This document shows positions 1-12,087 of a stretch of DNA of 64,000 nucleotides, piece after piece (the first letter of the stretch is position 1; each line of letters begins with the position of its first letter). This DNA is from Taxillus chinensis (lineage: Eukaryota; Streptophyta; Magnoliopsida; Santalales; Loranthaceae): contig CM042084.1 in the NCBI GenBank assembly GCA_023512835.1, positions 57,218,793-57,282,792 of the forward strand. The letters are read 5' to 3'. The notes under the pieces were generated by a model. It did not search any database, was not told where the DNA came from, and saw only the letters and a program-made list of their open reading frames with translations. The position numbers were made by a program, and so were the translations under genes.

Positions 1-491
1 GAGAAGTCATACATCAAAGGAGAATAATTAGAAGAGCCCACCTTTTCAGAAGGGAACTGCACCACATTAAAGTCACCTCCAAGACACCAAGGCACACTCC
101 ACTCACTACAAATCCTTGTAAGCTCATCCCACATTAATCTCCTGTCTAACAATATTTAGACCATAAACACGAGTGAACATCCACACATGCTAATCCTCCA
201 CATTTTTGACTTGGAAAGACACTGAGAAATTCCCAACTGCCCCTTCAAGCTTCTCCATAACTCTACTATCCCACATCAATAAAATACCCCCTGACATTAC
301 AGAGGAGCCGAGAAGCAACCAATCAACATATCTGCATTGCCAAAGACTCCTGACTATAAGATCCATGATTACTTCAATCTTGGCCTCCTACACGCAAATA
401 CTGTCAGCATGCCAATCTTTAAGCATATTCTTAATACACAGCCCTTGGCCCAATCATTTAACCCCCTCACATTCCAAGTTAATAATTTCAA
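1..491 (-). pseudogene. LINE endonuclease (APE/EEP) fragment
   Basis: Read on the minus strand, 491 downward begins KLLTWNVRGLND, the usual start of the plant LINE ORF2 endonuclease. After a frame change near 415 it continues DSICVQEAKIE and then GGILLMWDSRVMEKLEG to the window edge. The WNVRGLN, QEAK/QETK and GGILLMWD blocks are classic for the APE-type endonuclease that nicks the target DNA. At least one frameshift and several stops show it is dead. The rest of the element, including its RT, would lie left of the window. The plus-strand ORF across it is a shadow. Confidence 0.8.
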
Positions 492-1266
492 ACTTGTTGA
501 TCTACTATAGGGTAGAAAAGGGTTCAATATTCTTGTGTTCAATGTGGATAAATAAAAGGAGGGTAGATGAAAATTGTAAAATGCCTAAGGTAAAAGGAAA
601 ATTGCATTGGGCTAAAGGTAGAGAATTGGTAAAAAGAAATCAAATGGAGAGAAGGCTTACCTTTCTTTCCTAACCTAACAGGCTAACACATGAACAAAAG
701 TGAGCCTAAGGCACCAAATGGACAAGTAAGCAGCAGCAACCATGATAAGGCAATGTCAACAACAATTAGTAGCAACAACTTGCACCAACAACTGCATAAG
801 GACAAGCAAGAAGAAATTATAACAATGAGTCAATGGAAAGTGGAAACAATGACTGGTACTTGGTAGCAATAGCAACTTGCACCAATAATGGCACAAGCAT
901 TCTTTCCAAGCTTGATTCTCTTCTCCATTCAAATCTACCTTTTAATGGATCACAAATTTGGGTCACCAAAAGTTTTAGTTAGCAATGAAAGCAGAAGTAA
1001 TGATATGATGATTAAGGTGGATCAAATAGCTGTGGCAATATTTTGATAATGTGTGATCACATTGGATTCTAACACCAATGTGATATAGGAACAATTTTGG
1101 ACAGTCAATTGGCACGATGGAAAATAACAAAGTAAAATTTGAAATTTGAAAATTCCTATAGTGATTTAACTGCAAAAGAGACATTATTATCCCTATGATT
1201 TGCCAATCCTATAACAGGGAAAAGGTATTAAATTCCAACCAATTTGTAGAGAATTTCAATATTAAA
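492..1266. other. no gene recognised
   Basis: This stretch lies directly upstream of the LINE endonuclease in the LINE's own orientation, so it may be decayed LINE ORF1. It contains CAA/CAAC-rich runs around 740-900 but no domain I can name. Confidence 0.4.
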
Positions 1267-1775
1267 GGGTATGTTTAATACCATAAAATTATTTTTGAAA
1301 ACAGAATTATTTTTAAAAATAATAAACTCAAATGAATTTAAAACTATTTAATTTCATAATTCTGTTTTCAAGACAGGTGAATTCCATAGCTTCTTTTTTT
1401 TATATAAGTAAGAGTTTCATAGCTATTTTTAAAAATTATTTCTAACTATTTTCTATTTTCAATTTTTTTTATAAGTAAGAATTTATTAGATACAAATCGC
1501 ACACAAGAAATGCAAGAAAAAATATTTTCTATTTTCAAATTTTAACTCAATTCTATCAAGAGAACCAAATAATTTTTTTTACTTTTCTTCTATTTTATTA
1601 CTTGGCCCACTAAATTTATAAAAAAAAAAAGACACAATTTTAAAAAATATAGTCTATTTAAAACACATTCTCCTTTCTACTAAATAGAAATTATTTTCAA
1701 ATTATAATTTAACACAAACTCTATTAGGATATAAAAAACATAATAAATAAAATAAAACTCATACCAAACAGGCCC
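1267..1775. mobile_element. MITE candidate
   Basis: The left end reads gggtatgtttaatacca and the reverse complement of the right end reads gggcctgtttggtatga, an imperfect inverted pair of the GGGCCTGTTTGG type common in plant MITEs. The interior is AT-rich and non-coding, about 0.5 kb. The flanks share only AAA, so the target duplication is weak. A second T-rich stretch with ataagtaag near 1380-1480 resembles a reversed LINE/SINE tail and may be a nested insertion. Confidence 0.5.
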
Positions 1776-2356
1776 AAAATGTGTGTTTTACAAATGAAAT
1801 CTCATCCCTATTTATAGGGTTACAAGCCAAGTACAAAATATAGAGAGAAAAAAAGTCACTTCTTCTGGAAATGCCATTACATGTTTCTAGAATAAGAAAC
1901 GAGAAGCCATAACGGAAAAAATAGATAATGCAAAATATATAAGGGAAAAAACAAAATAGGTATGCTTTATAATAACTAGATGCGCCAAAACAAGTATGCT
2001 CTTCAATGATGACCTTGTTTTATGGATTGATCCCTATCAGCCTGTGTTGCATTTTAGAACATTGATAGATTTCTTCTATTTATAAACAAAATAGCCTGCC
2101 CCAAATGCCTTCCATTTTCTTTGAGTCCTTTTTAAAATGACTGTCATGGTGACTGTCATGGTGAGGTCTTTTAGTCCAATACGGACTTGAACTCGGTGAC
2201 ATAGACAGACCAATTTATATGTTCCTAGTCCACCAAAAGCAACTCTTTATTGGTGATGTAACTAACGATAAATATAAATCATCAATAATAAGATGATAAA
2301 ATTGATGGGTGCAAAGAAAATGATAATAAAAAGTGCTACAATTACTTGAGACTAAC
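1776..2356. other. presumed intron or 3' flank of the small minus-strand gene
   Basis: No exon with convincing coding and splice signals was found downstream of the donor at 2356-2355. A 12-bp tandem pair (gactgtcatggt) lies near 2140-2165. Remaining exons of the gene, if any, are in decayed sequence here or outside the window. Confidence 0.35.
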
Positions 2357-2937
2357 CTCCTCCCATTTCCTTTGAAGTTCCAAAAGTTCCTGACAGTACG
2401 AAAGGCACTCGGCATGATATACAGCTGCTAGATCTTTAATCAAACCCTTCCTTTTAATTATTCCGATCACTTCAAAAGGCCCAGGAAATTAAAACTTTAA
2501 TTCCTACAATTATAAAAATTTAAACCCTAACCGTGCATGCATAAACCATATTTTAGGGTGAAATCTAAAATTTGAAGCATGCTGAAATAATAACACCCCC
2601 AATGTCAAGCGTAGCCACCTAATTATGAAGCAAGTATACAAATCCAGCAAGAAATTTTAGAACATAGCCATGAAAAATGAAAAATCGAACGTAACGAAAA
2701 CGAAACCCTAGAGAGAGAGAGGAGTTTACTTCGACTGGGATCGAATCGAGGACGGGGCTTAGGAGGGTCATCCTGTAAGGGTGGCGACGGTATCTCAGTA
2801 GGTGGTTGCGGCGGCATAGGAGACGGCGGGGATGCGGATGGTGGCCGTTGCTGCTGGGCGGTGATAACGGGTCCTTTTTCTATTTCCGACTTCGCTGCCT
2901 TTACGTTGGCGGTAGAAATTATCAAGTGAAAATTCAT
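2357..2937 (-). CDS. small uncharacterised host gene, first two exons
   Basis: Exon 1 runs 2937-2730 and encodes a Pro-rich N-terminus ending RPRFDPSR. The donor GTAAAC is at 2729-2724. Exon 2 runs 2469-2357 after an AG at 2471-2470 and before a GTTAGT donor. The split codon joins in phase (208 + 113 nt = 107 codons) and yields MIGIIKRKGLIKDLAA followed by VYHAECLSYCQELLELQRKW. The basic then amphipathic helical stretch resembles a conserved plant protein of unknown function that I recognise only by pattern. The Met at 2937 is the first in frame but lies inside a local duplication, so the true start may differ. No terminal exon or stop was found. It could be a truncated copy. Confidence 0.55.
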
Positions 2938-2987
2938 GATTAAAACAAAAAATTATTCATGATTACGTAGGCGGTAGAAATTATCAA
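2901..2987. repeat. direct duplication at the presumed gene start
   Basis: A 25-bp unit, ttacgt(t/a) followed by ggcggtagaaattatcaa, occurs at 2901-2925 and again at 2963-2987, 62 bp apart. The string attcatgatta is also repeated at 2932 and 2954. The first copy encodes residues near the presumed start Met, so the duplication created or displaced the 5' end of the reading frame. Confidence 0.8.
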
Positions 2988-3044
2988 TTAAAAAAATAAC
3001 ACAATTTTTTAAAATTTTAAAAACAAATCTAAACTCGACAAACA

Positions 3045-3740
3045 TGAGTTTGGTAGCTGTTTCCTAAATATGTTTTCTGCATTTAAATGCAGAATACATC
3101 TCTCCTTTTTTGTTTGATTAGAGTTTTCACTTAAGGTTTTAAAAAATTATGTGTTCTCAAATACAATAAAATGAAAACATCTTTTTGGTGTTTTCATTTT
3201 ATGTTTTCTGTTTTCCAGCAATCCATTACAATTCGGCGACTGTCCCCCGCCAGTCCGGCGACCGTCCCCTTGCCAGTCCGCCGGTGCCCCGCCTAACAGT
3301 CTTGCAACGGCACGGCAGCCCCAATTCTGCACGGCGATGGCCTCCCCTGCCAATTCGACGACGGCCCAAATCTACATTGTGACACCCCTCCTGCCAGTCC
3401 GGTGACGCACGACAGCTCAAATCTGCGTTGCAACGGCCTCCCCTTCTAGTCCGGCGACTGCGCGACCCCCCCTGTCAGTCCGGCGATGGCGCAGCCCTCC
3501 CCCGGCGACCTCAATCTGCGTTGCTATGGCTTCCCCCTGCCAGTCCGGCAATGGCGCGACCCACCCCCACAACCCAGATCTGTTTTCAATTTCACAGAAA
3601 ACCATCACCAAACAAAAACAACCGTATTCAATGTACCAAAAACGCTTTCCACATGCTGTTTCCAAAAATCGTTTCTGGAAACAAAAAAATGAAAACGGGC
3701 ACCAAACATACCACTGGCAAATACTTTTAATCTCATGAAA
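3045..3740. repeat. GC-rich degenerate repeat in a TIR-like AT-rich frame
   Basis: The core at 3231-3585 is built from variants of ccagtccggcgac with interspersed aatctgcgttgcaacgg, at least eight CAGTCCGGCGA-like units. It gives overlapping spurious ORFs on both strands. AT-rich arms flank it: the left reads agtttggtagctgtttcc, and the right, reversed, reads tgtttggtgcccgttttc. This is weak evidence of a TIR element that has amplified a GC-rich filler. No protein is supported. Confidence 0.5.
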
Positions 3741-3882
3741 TTATAAAAATATCTTTAAATAATTATTTTTTATAATAATTAAATATTAATATTATAATAT
3801 AAATCAAATTTTTTGTCATGTCTCAATTCCTATTTTAAATGAACTAATTTGTGACTTTTCGTACTAACAATATAGCACGGAT

Positions 3883-4669
3883 TAGGAGTCGGCAACAGAT
3901 ACCCATAATTGCTACCCTGCCCTCTATCTGCTCTGTCTCCGCTATGTGGGGCAGGTTATCCCACCCATGCAAGAGCGGGGTGCGATTTTTAAACTTGACA
4001 CTCTGCCCAGACAAGAATGGGAAGCAGTAATGTAACGGGGTATCTCGCCTTGCCCCTGCCCCGCCTAATTTTAATAATTTTTATTTATACTTTTATAATA
4101 TTTTAAATATTCTTATTTATTATTTGTTCATGATTTTTAATATTTTTGAATGGTATTTATTATTGTAAAATTAAATCATTTTTGATAATTTTTGGTTAAA
4201 ATGATATAGAAATTTGATTTAAGCTAAAATTATTCATATAGACAGATCCAATAAAAAGTGATAGTAAGATGCAGGCGGATGGAAACTCATTCGCAGATAC
4301 ATTAAAAAACGAGATATCATGTCTCTCCTATATATGGAGTGAGGTACAATTTTAAAATTTGATCTACAGCCTAAGTGGAGCAAGAAGCGATAATAGCCCC
4401 CCCCCCCCCCCGATAGGACTCGAATCACATCTATCAACTACTTTATGAAGATTCTAAAAGGCAAACTTGCCTTAAGAGAGATCAGTAGAGGCAGGTAGCA
4501 AAAAGTGGGTAGATGAAGCCTCCTCCCGCCAACCCCATCATATGACGGGAGACCCCGCCCCGCCTACACATAGAGCGAGGTACGATTTCAAAATTTTACT
4601 ATCCGCCTAAGTGAGAGCGAGATACGGTAATAAGTAGACTCGCCCCCGTTAGGGCAGGTGGCACCCCTA
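3883..4669. mobile_element. non-autonomous hAT-like element with TSD
   Basis: The left end reads taggagtcggcaac and the reversed right end reads taggggtgccacctgccc. Near-identical 8-bp flanks, gcacggat (3875-3882) and gcacagat (4670-4677), form the target duplication expected for hAT. The subterminal regions are rich in gcggggc/ccccgcc strings, as in many plant hAT derivatives. There is no transposase. A run of fourteen C occurs at about 4398-4411. Confidence 0.8.
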
Positions 4670-4677
4670 GCACAGAT

Positions 4678-5213
4678 ATTGTCAAAAACTTGAATTACAG
4701 TTTGTATACAATTGGATATATGTCTATTTGCACATTCATGTCCAAAACATATAAAATAAACTACATTATACAAAACATTTAAAAAAATATGATCTCAGGT
4801 TCATTACAGCATCTAAAAAACCTCAATATCATGAATAAGAGTTTACATAATCAATATATTCATCTGGGACGGATCCAGAAAGCTCGAATAGGGGGGCCGA
4901 AATATAAATCACATAATTTGTATTAAAAAAATATTATTTTAAATTACGGTTAATACTATATAAGTCACAAGTAATAACATAAAAGCATAAAAAACTTCTC
5001 AAAGCATTTTATAACTAAGTTAGACAAAAAAATTTTAAATTTCATAATCTATTTATCACTATTACAGTTAGTTAGTAGCATATTTATCGCAAACACTTTG
5101 AAACAATAAATTATATTACTAATTATTTTTATTGTAAATATATATTATTAAAATTTGAGACAGTAAACCTTATTAGGTGCTGATATACTAAGATTATTAG
5201 TGTCATTTTATTA

Positions 5214-5250
<37 letters not shown>

Positions 5251-5990
5251 AAATCTATTTATCACAGTTATGAGGTTATGCCACACACTGATTATTATAT
5301 AATTGTATCAAGCCTGGGTTGGATTACATCTACATACATATAATCATTCTTATGCCTTATTTTTAATATAACATTATTAGATATAATTATGTATATTGAT
5401 AATGTATATCGGTTATGTATATATTATATAATCCAATTCTATAATTATATTAATACCTTATTCAATTGTGATATACTGATATAAAATTATGATATATCAT
5501 AATATAATTATAAGACATAATTATGATATTATAATATTAACAATAATTATAAGTCACAGTTATCACAAGATTGATATAATTTATCCACATATAATGGTTT
5601 ATTATTATGTCTTATTTAATTAGTAACCATATTAATTATATATATAGATATAATTATATATAATTCAAATTACATGATTAATAATTGTTTATAATTATGC
5701 GATATTAATAAATATTCTAGATCATTAATTATGTTTAATTATATTTATATTTGTATTTAATATTTGAATTTATTCTAATTATATATATATATATTTTAAA
5801 AAACTTAAAATATTCATTACAAAGCTTTCTAAAAAAAAGTAGATAAATGACCCACGTGCTAAAGAAGCCTCCACTTTTGAGGCATCTCTTAACATTTGTA
5901 GGTACATGAAAAGGAATACGAATAATAGAAAGAATGAACAACCACAACTCAATATGAAATAAATCTCCTAAGTCCATCTCAATGACCATA
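4678..5990. other. AT-rich intergenic DNA with (AT)n
   Basis: Very AT-rich, with a perfect AT dinucleotide run at 5219-5248 and many tataatta-type strings to about 5800. No ORF with protein-like composition or terminal repeat was found. Confidence 0.6.
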
Positions 5991-7150
5991 ACACCCATAT
6001 GTTATGTGTATGCATATGTTCGTGTCGTGTTACTAATGCAAACAAATCACATCACACATTATAAGCACAATATAGTCCCATTAGTCCCAAGGGTCAAATC
6101 ACAAGTTCAGAGTTCGAAATCCTAAAAGTAAATACTCAAGAAAAAAGGGCATGGCGAGGGCATGCCCTCCTATGCCGCACAACATGCGGCCACAAGTTGG
6201 CTTTCGGCCCAGCTTATGACGTTAATTGGTAGAACACAATTTTAGAGGGTAATTCCTTCTTAAAATGGCATCCTAGGCTACCCATCCAACTAAATTCCAT
6301 GTTAAAATATTCATACAACATAAAGCTCAAAGTCTCATGAGCCTTAAACCCTCGAACCTCAAAGCACACCTTTAAACCACAATACCTTTGAATCTCAAAG
6401 CATACCTTCGAACCTCAAAGCACACCTTCAAACAATACTTTCAAACTAGAGTTCAAACCTCAAACCAACAATATCCTCGAACCAAAGTTCAAACCTCAAC
6501 CCACTTCAACCCCTAAACCCTCTATTCGAGCCTCGAACTTCAAACTCCTGTCACCCTCAAACCTTAATTCGATACTCGAACCCTTGCTATAGAATATGGC
6601 ATTTTTACTCAGTTTTGCAAGTTTTCTGTAGTTTTTCCTGTATAATTTGATTTTCTACCCATTCTAACATCTTACACGTATAATTTTAGCATTATAATGC
6701 CAAAACACTTTATAAGTATCAACAATTTAGGCCTCGAATTTGTATTAATATATATATATATAACACAAATTCAGCATTTAACATATAGGAAAAAACCTTA
6801 ATCAACTCCAAGTAGAATATACATGAGAGTGATGGGACGGTTTGTAATCTTTACCTAGGGAATAATAAAAATTGGATCTAGATTACTTCAGTCCCAAGCT
6901 CTTTCTCTTCTTCTCTCTTTTTTCTTTCTACGTTCTCTCTCTCCCTCTCTCATTCAAGGTACGTACACAGTTGTGAGAAAATTAAGGTTAAGAGTCCCTC
7001 TTTGTCCTTTTATATTGTCCCTTTATTAATTTAATAAATATTAAATAACTCCAATTTTCAAAAATATCCTCTTGGACTCCTGAACTCCAAATTGGGTCCA
7101 ATTATAGTTAAAAATTTTCATTTTATGAGAACATCACTCCACTGATATCT
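5991..7150 (-). repeat. decayed Gypsy-type LTR-like sequence
   Basis: The right part (6900-7110) resembles the minus-oriented LTRs elsewhere in the window: a CT-rich ctctct leader, a reversed TATA-like tttatatt, then gaactccaaattgg, which is also present at 47241-47254 in the solo LTR. The left part (6330-6590) is a degenerate array of (c)ctcaaagcacacctt and ctcgaacc units. No intact ends or TSD were found, so family and limits are approximate. Confidence 0.35.
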
Positions 7151-7702
7151 ATTTCCAAAAATAAATACTATATCATAAAAGTAATTCTCAAACATTATAC
7201 GGGCATTTACATGTTCGAAGATTATTTTCCAAATATTATATTTATGTTTTAAAAATGGTCTTCAAACACACTAGTTTAACTTTCTTATCACCATTCAATC
7301 AAAAACAAGTATTCAAACATAAATACAATGTTTGAAAAATGCTCTTAGAACATTTGATTTATGTTCAAATAATGCAATGTAATATTTATGTTTGAATACA
7401 ATTTTTTTTAATATTATATTAATATTTGAATATCATTATTCAAATATTTTTTTTATTGTTTTTAAGGAGTATTTTAGTCATTCCACACAGATGGTGGGTG
7501 TGTTTACAAGATTGGTGGGTGTGAGTATCCCTCACCATAAATAAATTATCATCACTAGAAAAATGTTAGCACTCCCTAACGCCCAAAATTGATACTTATC
7601 TTAGAAAAAAAAAGTTTATACTTGTTTTGCTTGGTTTTATCCAAATTAAAGAAAACTTATTTTATTATTATTAAAAATAAAGGAAATGTAGGACATAATC
7701 CA
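7151..7702. other. no gene recognised
   Basis: AT-rich sequence with repeated atgtttgaa strings. The last five bases (atcca) would be the left TSD of element C, but no matching right flank was found. Confidence 0.4.
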
Positions 7703-8758
7703 TGTTAGGTTCCTTAAAAGTCCAGAGAGGGGTAAATAGACTCCTTACAAGAAATCGTATACCAAAAAGTGAGATTTAGAAAACAAATCTTACAGAATAT
7801 ACGCGGAAGACAAACAAAAAGTTTTCTTGATGTATCAAAGATATATAATATGAAACAAATACAAAGATTGTATAGTTGATTTATAATCAGAGTTTCTTAA
7901 TCAACTAATACACAAAAGGCATTCAATGATCAGAGACACATAAGTCGTGTTCTTAATCTTTATCTCAAGCTATAGCAATGATTAACCTAATCTCTTGAAC
8001 AACTCTCAATTTTGTACTTATTTTTCACACACTTTAACATCTCATGATCCCATTTATTTAAATACAAAAGCCTATCAGCTAAAGCAGGAAAGATATCTCA
8101 TAAACATAGAAGTAAATCTTCTTAAATCTTTCTTTATTCTTGATCTCAAAAAGGCAGTTTGATGATAGTGTTGAGACGATTAAAAAATCATAACCTAGTG
8201 TTTTGAATCTCTTTTTCAAATCTTCTCTTCAAATGTTATCTTCGAATCTCTTCTTCGAACGACTTCAACAAACATGTCTCGGACAACTAGTGAATTCTTT
8301 GAATATCTTCATCAAATCTTGTATCGAACATGTAGTCTCAATGAACTAAGACAATGAAGTATTGAAGTCTGACTGTTCAGTAAATTTTGCTTCAAATCTC
8401 TTGGCATTGAATCTATTGACTCTCGATGACTCTTTTGTAGTATAACAACATAGAGTGAGTTCTTCGGATTTGTTATTTGAATCAACTCTCTCATTGTGAA
8501 GTCTCAACAACTTCATGTCAAGTCCTTACATTCTCTTTTGTCCTCTTCAATATACTTGAATAAATTGTCTCGAAGTCTTGTAAGTATGGCTTCATCTTCA
8601 TACAAATAAGCTTTCGAATTTATCATCGAATAACTTGTATGGTGAAAATATAGATTCGATAAGAGTATCGATAGATCCAACACACAGATTTAAACATTGT
8701 TAGCTCTAATAGTTTTATCTAAGCTATAATCTATCTCAGTCAACTCAAAGATCTGACA
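7703..8758 (-). repeat. 3' LTR of element C
   Basis: It begins tgttaggttcc and ends gatctgaca, giving TG...CA ends. It is followed at 8760-8767 by the complement of GGGGGAGA, the same polypurine octamer used by elements A and B. The left edge (tgttaggttccttaaaag then gagaggggtaaatag) parallels the edge of B's LTR. The interior is rich in cttcgaa strings instead of the CGGAGTAAGG motif of A and B. The partner 5' LTR is not present in the window. Confidence 0.75.
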
Positions 8759-9186
8759 ATCTCCCCCTAGTTTATAAATAAGATTATGCTTGATTTAATA
8801 AAATCTAATTCTTCAAGAGTCTTGTCTAAACACAAAATAGCTTGAGTTTATGAGTGAAATCCAATGACCTTGTTATCGTCATGAAAATCAACAACAATTT
8901 TCTTTTTCTTTCTATAATTGCACTCAAAAACAAAAATAACTTTTCCAAAAACTCAACTGAGTGTTAGTAACAATTATAAGTCACAATTAACTTAAGAAAA
9001 TTATTTCTATCAACTGGATCAGTAAACATTTATCTACACAAAAATAAAAGATAACTAAACAACACATGCACAAAAAAGTTTATACATTTGATGAAATGTT
9101 TACATAGCAACAAAATTATCAACAGTCAGTTTACATACCTTACTATGCAAATACAAAACTGACTGTTAAACACTCATTACACATAT
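8759..9186 (-). other. 3' untranslated region and PPT of element C
   Basis: It lies between the ORF stop at 9187 and the LTR. The polypurine tract GGGGGAGA (minus, 8760-8767) abuts the LTR by one base pair and would prime plus-strand DNA synthesis. The remainder is AT-rich and non-coding. Confidence 0.65.
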
Positions 9187-10511
9187 TTACTGTTGAAAAA
9201 TATAAGCAATCTGCTTTCTCATTTCTTTCACGTCCTCCTTGTCCAAAGCTCTTGGTGGCCATCTCCTACTGCTCCTTCTTAATAAAAACGTCATATGATA
9301 ACAAACAAAGATTCCACAACTTTTCTTGTCCGGTTGTTGAGGTATGTCAGGTACAACCACCATCTTCTTTATCAAGGCAGGAACAGACTGTGAGTTTGGT
9401 AAGGAAACAGTTGTGTAGTATTTCCTAAGAGTAATATCCACATTTGTGTATACTTTCTTCAACTGTTCAGCCTATTTTCTGCATTCAACCTTTGATAAGA
9501 ATCATAGATTTGCAATTCTTGATTCACAAGGTCAACTCTAAGCAAAACCCAATGTGAGTTATTGATATTATAAAGAATTAAGACAACTTTCACTTCTGTC
9601 CATGATCTTGAGCTCTCAATACTCCCAATTATAAACTGCTTCAAATAATCAACAGATGATTCTTCTCCATTACTCAAACACATAGTAATCTCATGTTAAT
9701 ACTTGAGCATAAATCCTTGAATTGTGTTTAGCAGCAAACTTGAGAGCATATACATAATTGTTTATATCACATTTTTCTAGTTTTGCTATAGGCGAGAGTA
9801 CTCTTCTAAGGTTTGTTAGAGAAAGATTTAGAATATACCATGTGCTCCTCTCAATAGCTGCTTTTAACTTAGTTGATTTGGACTTCACATAAAACCAAAA
9901 TGAAGCATAGTCCACTTCTTTTCCATTTGTATAACTGCTATTGAAATACTGCCCCTCCTATTAGTTCAACTTCTATAACTGTATAACCATAGGAGCAAAG
10001 CAGGAACAGATGATGGTAAAACTTCAATTAGAGTAGAAAACTCAGCTCAATGAAAGCTGATATTCACCATCATCATCACTTTTCACTACTAGTTCTTCAA
10101 TCAAGACATCATTCTTTGCTTTGATGTCTTTTACCTCTTTTCTGATAGTTTGGACAAACTCAGAAGATGGTGGAGGTTGATAATTAACAGAGTCTTCACC
10201 AGGACTCTGAACTTGTAGAGGAGGTGTCAAAGATATGCTTTTTGTGTAACCTCTTTGTCTGATAAATCTTCAGCGACCTTGGCTTTGATCAATAGTGTAG
10301 ATGTATCACCAGCCATCACCCTCTTTCTGGTATAAAGTACGATGGAAGTAGGATCAGGAACAATCTCAATAATTCTAACCCTTAGTTTCTTAGAAACAGT
10401 TTCAACCACTTCTTCAGCAATATTTGTAGTGTCAGCAGTTTTAGGAATATCAGTAATGGTGTCAACAGGTGTTGGAATAATCTTAACTAGTTCAGGAACA
10501 ATAACAGTGTC
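9187..10511 (-). pseudogene. element C third ORF, C-terminal half: C48 (Ulp1-like) protease domain
   Basis: The C-terminal domain keeps the C48 cysteine-peptidase signature: His in NNSHWVLL (codon 9552-9554), Asp in IYDSYQ (9501-9503), Gln in IPQQPDKK and Cys in KSCGIF (9316-9318). In the family these residues cleave SUMO or related conjugates. Upstream (10230-10511) is an acidic, Val/Lys/Glu-rich linker, then MDYASFWFYVKSK (9915 downward). Frames change near 10230, 9690 and 9460, so this copy is broken, but the protease block itself is readable in two overlapping frames. Element B is inserted at 10511/43724; the N-terminal half lies at 43724-47553. Of the three copies this one is closest to canonical Ulp1 because it has the HW pair. 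Confidence 0.7.
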
Positions 10512-11941
10512 TGTTGGTCCATGGGAGCCTAGAGGGGGTGAATAGGCTCTTATCGAAAACTCTTTTTTTACTCTTTGGCACTGCATTTATCTGGTTGAGA
10601 TATAGAATCAATGCGAAAGATAATCAGATAGTAGAAGTATTTTGTTTTATTATCAAATGATAAGTACAACAAAATAGAAGCAGATTAAAGCTTGTAAAGC
10701 CTTTAGATCTACTGCAAGACTCTCATATATTTTGTTTACAAAATGACTCACATACTAGCCTCTATGATCTCAATGAGCTCTAGTACATAAACACTTATTT
10801 CAAACTCACAAACGATCAACACATTCAACAACCTCAGAATGTAAAAGTGTTATACTATTTATAGAAACATCCTTGAGAGACAATCTTGGAACTTCTTCCG
10901 GACTATGTGCAGCATTGACTGTTCCTCAGAATTCTCTCTGCCTTGAATGTTGCGGATGTGGAGCTCAAGGTCTTGGGTTTGCAAAGCATAAGTGCCTTTG
11001 TGAGTTCCCAAGTTCAGTCAAAGTTGTGTCCACATATCCGGGTGATCCACGTGTAAGATGCTTTAGGTTCTCAACGAGTTTGTCTTACATCGGGAAGCAA
11101 CGAGCTGGTGACTTTGAACGCAAGGAGATAAGTTGAAGCAACGTCTTCTTAATCCGGTGTAAGGTTCCTTACTCCGTGTGAATGAAGCTCGGATCCTTAC
11201 TCCGTGTCAGTGATCCTTACTCCGTATCAATTTAATACAGGAATCCTTATTCCGTGTCAATGCTTCCTTACTCCGTAAGAATGAGATGGTCGGAGTGCTT
11301 ACTCCGCATCAGCGCTTTCTTACTTCGCAAGAGTTCCTTACTCCGCGTGAGTCAAAGGATCGGATGACTTTCTCCGTATCAGCACATCCTTACTCTGCAT
11401 GAGTAACAGATTTGGATTCATTACTCCGCATCTAGTTTCTTTACTCCGTGCGAATAAAGACTCAGGTCCTTATTCCACACAAGTCGTTCCTTACTCTACA
11501 TGTATGGAAGACTTGGATTTCTTACTCTGTGTCTTCTTTTCCTTAGTCCGCTTGAGTGGAAGACTTAGCCTTTTACTCCGTGATAACTATGTCTTACTCC
11601 GTGCGACTTGTAGACTAGGATTCTTACTCTGCATCTATTTGACTTGGTCCATTTAAGGTGTTAGGCGTAGTTTCCTTAGTCCGTAGCATTAAGTGTTTAG
11701 TCCGCACGAATGATCCTTATTCCGTATGAAGGAGAGACTTGGTTATTTACTAAGTGTTTTGATGACACTCACTCTTGTTCGGATCAGGATTATGTATCAT
11801 GTCCTTAGCTTTGCTCTCACGAGTGTAGGTCTAGATTAAGATCATATCTTCTACAACAACTTAAGATAAACCAACCAAAGTCTTGGATCAAATTACATAG
11901 GGTTTTATCTACATCATCCAAATTTTGGGCTTGATCCAACA
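10512..11941 (-). repeat. 3' LTR of element B
   Basis: 1430 bp with TG...CA ends. In element orientation it has a TATA box (reverse of tatttata, near 10856-10863) and an array of CGGAGTAAGG-like units (11140-11720). The complement of GGGGGAGA at 11943-11950 is the adjacent polypurine tract. The ORFs read across it are spurious. Confidence 0.92.
11140..11720 (-). repeat. array of degenerate CGGAGTAAGG units in LTR B
   Basis: About twenty copies of ccttactccg(t/c)(g/a) on the plus strand, that is RCGGAGTAAGG in element orientation, spaced irregularly at about 15-40 bp. They lie upstream of the LTR TATA box. The corresponding array in element A has the same motif and orientation, so the motif is a family feature and not a recent expansion. 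Confidence 0.85.
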
Positions 11942-12087
11942 ATCTCCCCCAATTATGGATATGCAAAAACCCATTGTAATCTGATCTGATAAGCGAAGCA
12001 CAAAGACAGTATACAGAATAGAAATAACTTCCATTTTCATTTCAGTAGCAATAAAGTACAAATCAGCCTTAATACATGAGTTTTACA

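Noticed and set aside
206..673. 155-codon plus-strand ORF
   Set aside because: It is the antisense shadow of the LINE endonuclease fragment on the minus strand and lacks any domain.
10873..11136. Cys-rich ORF within LTR B (also at 35692-35913)
   Set aside because: It lies inside an LTR, is in the antisense orientation to the element and has no family signature; its recurrence only reflects LTR copies.
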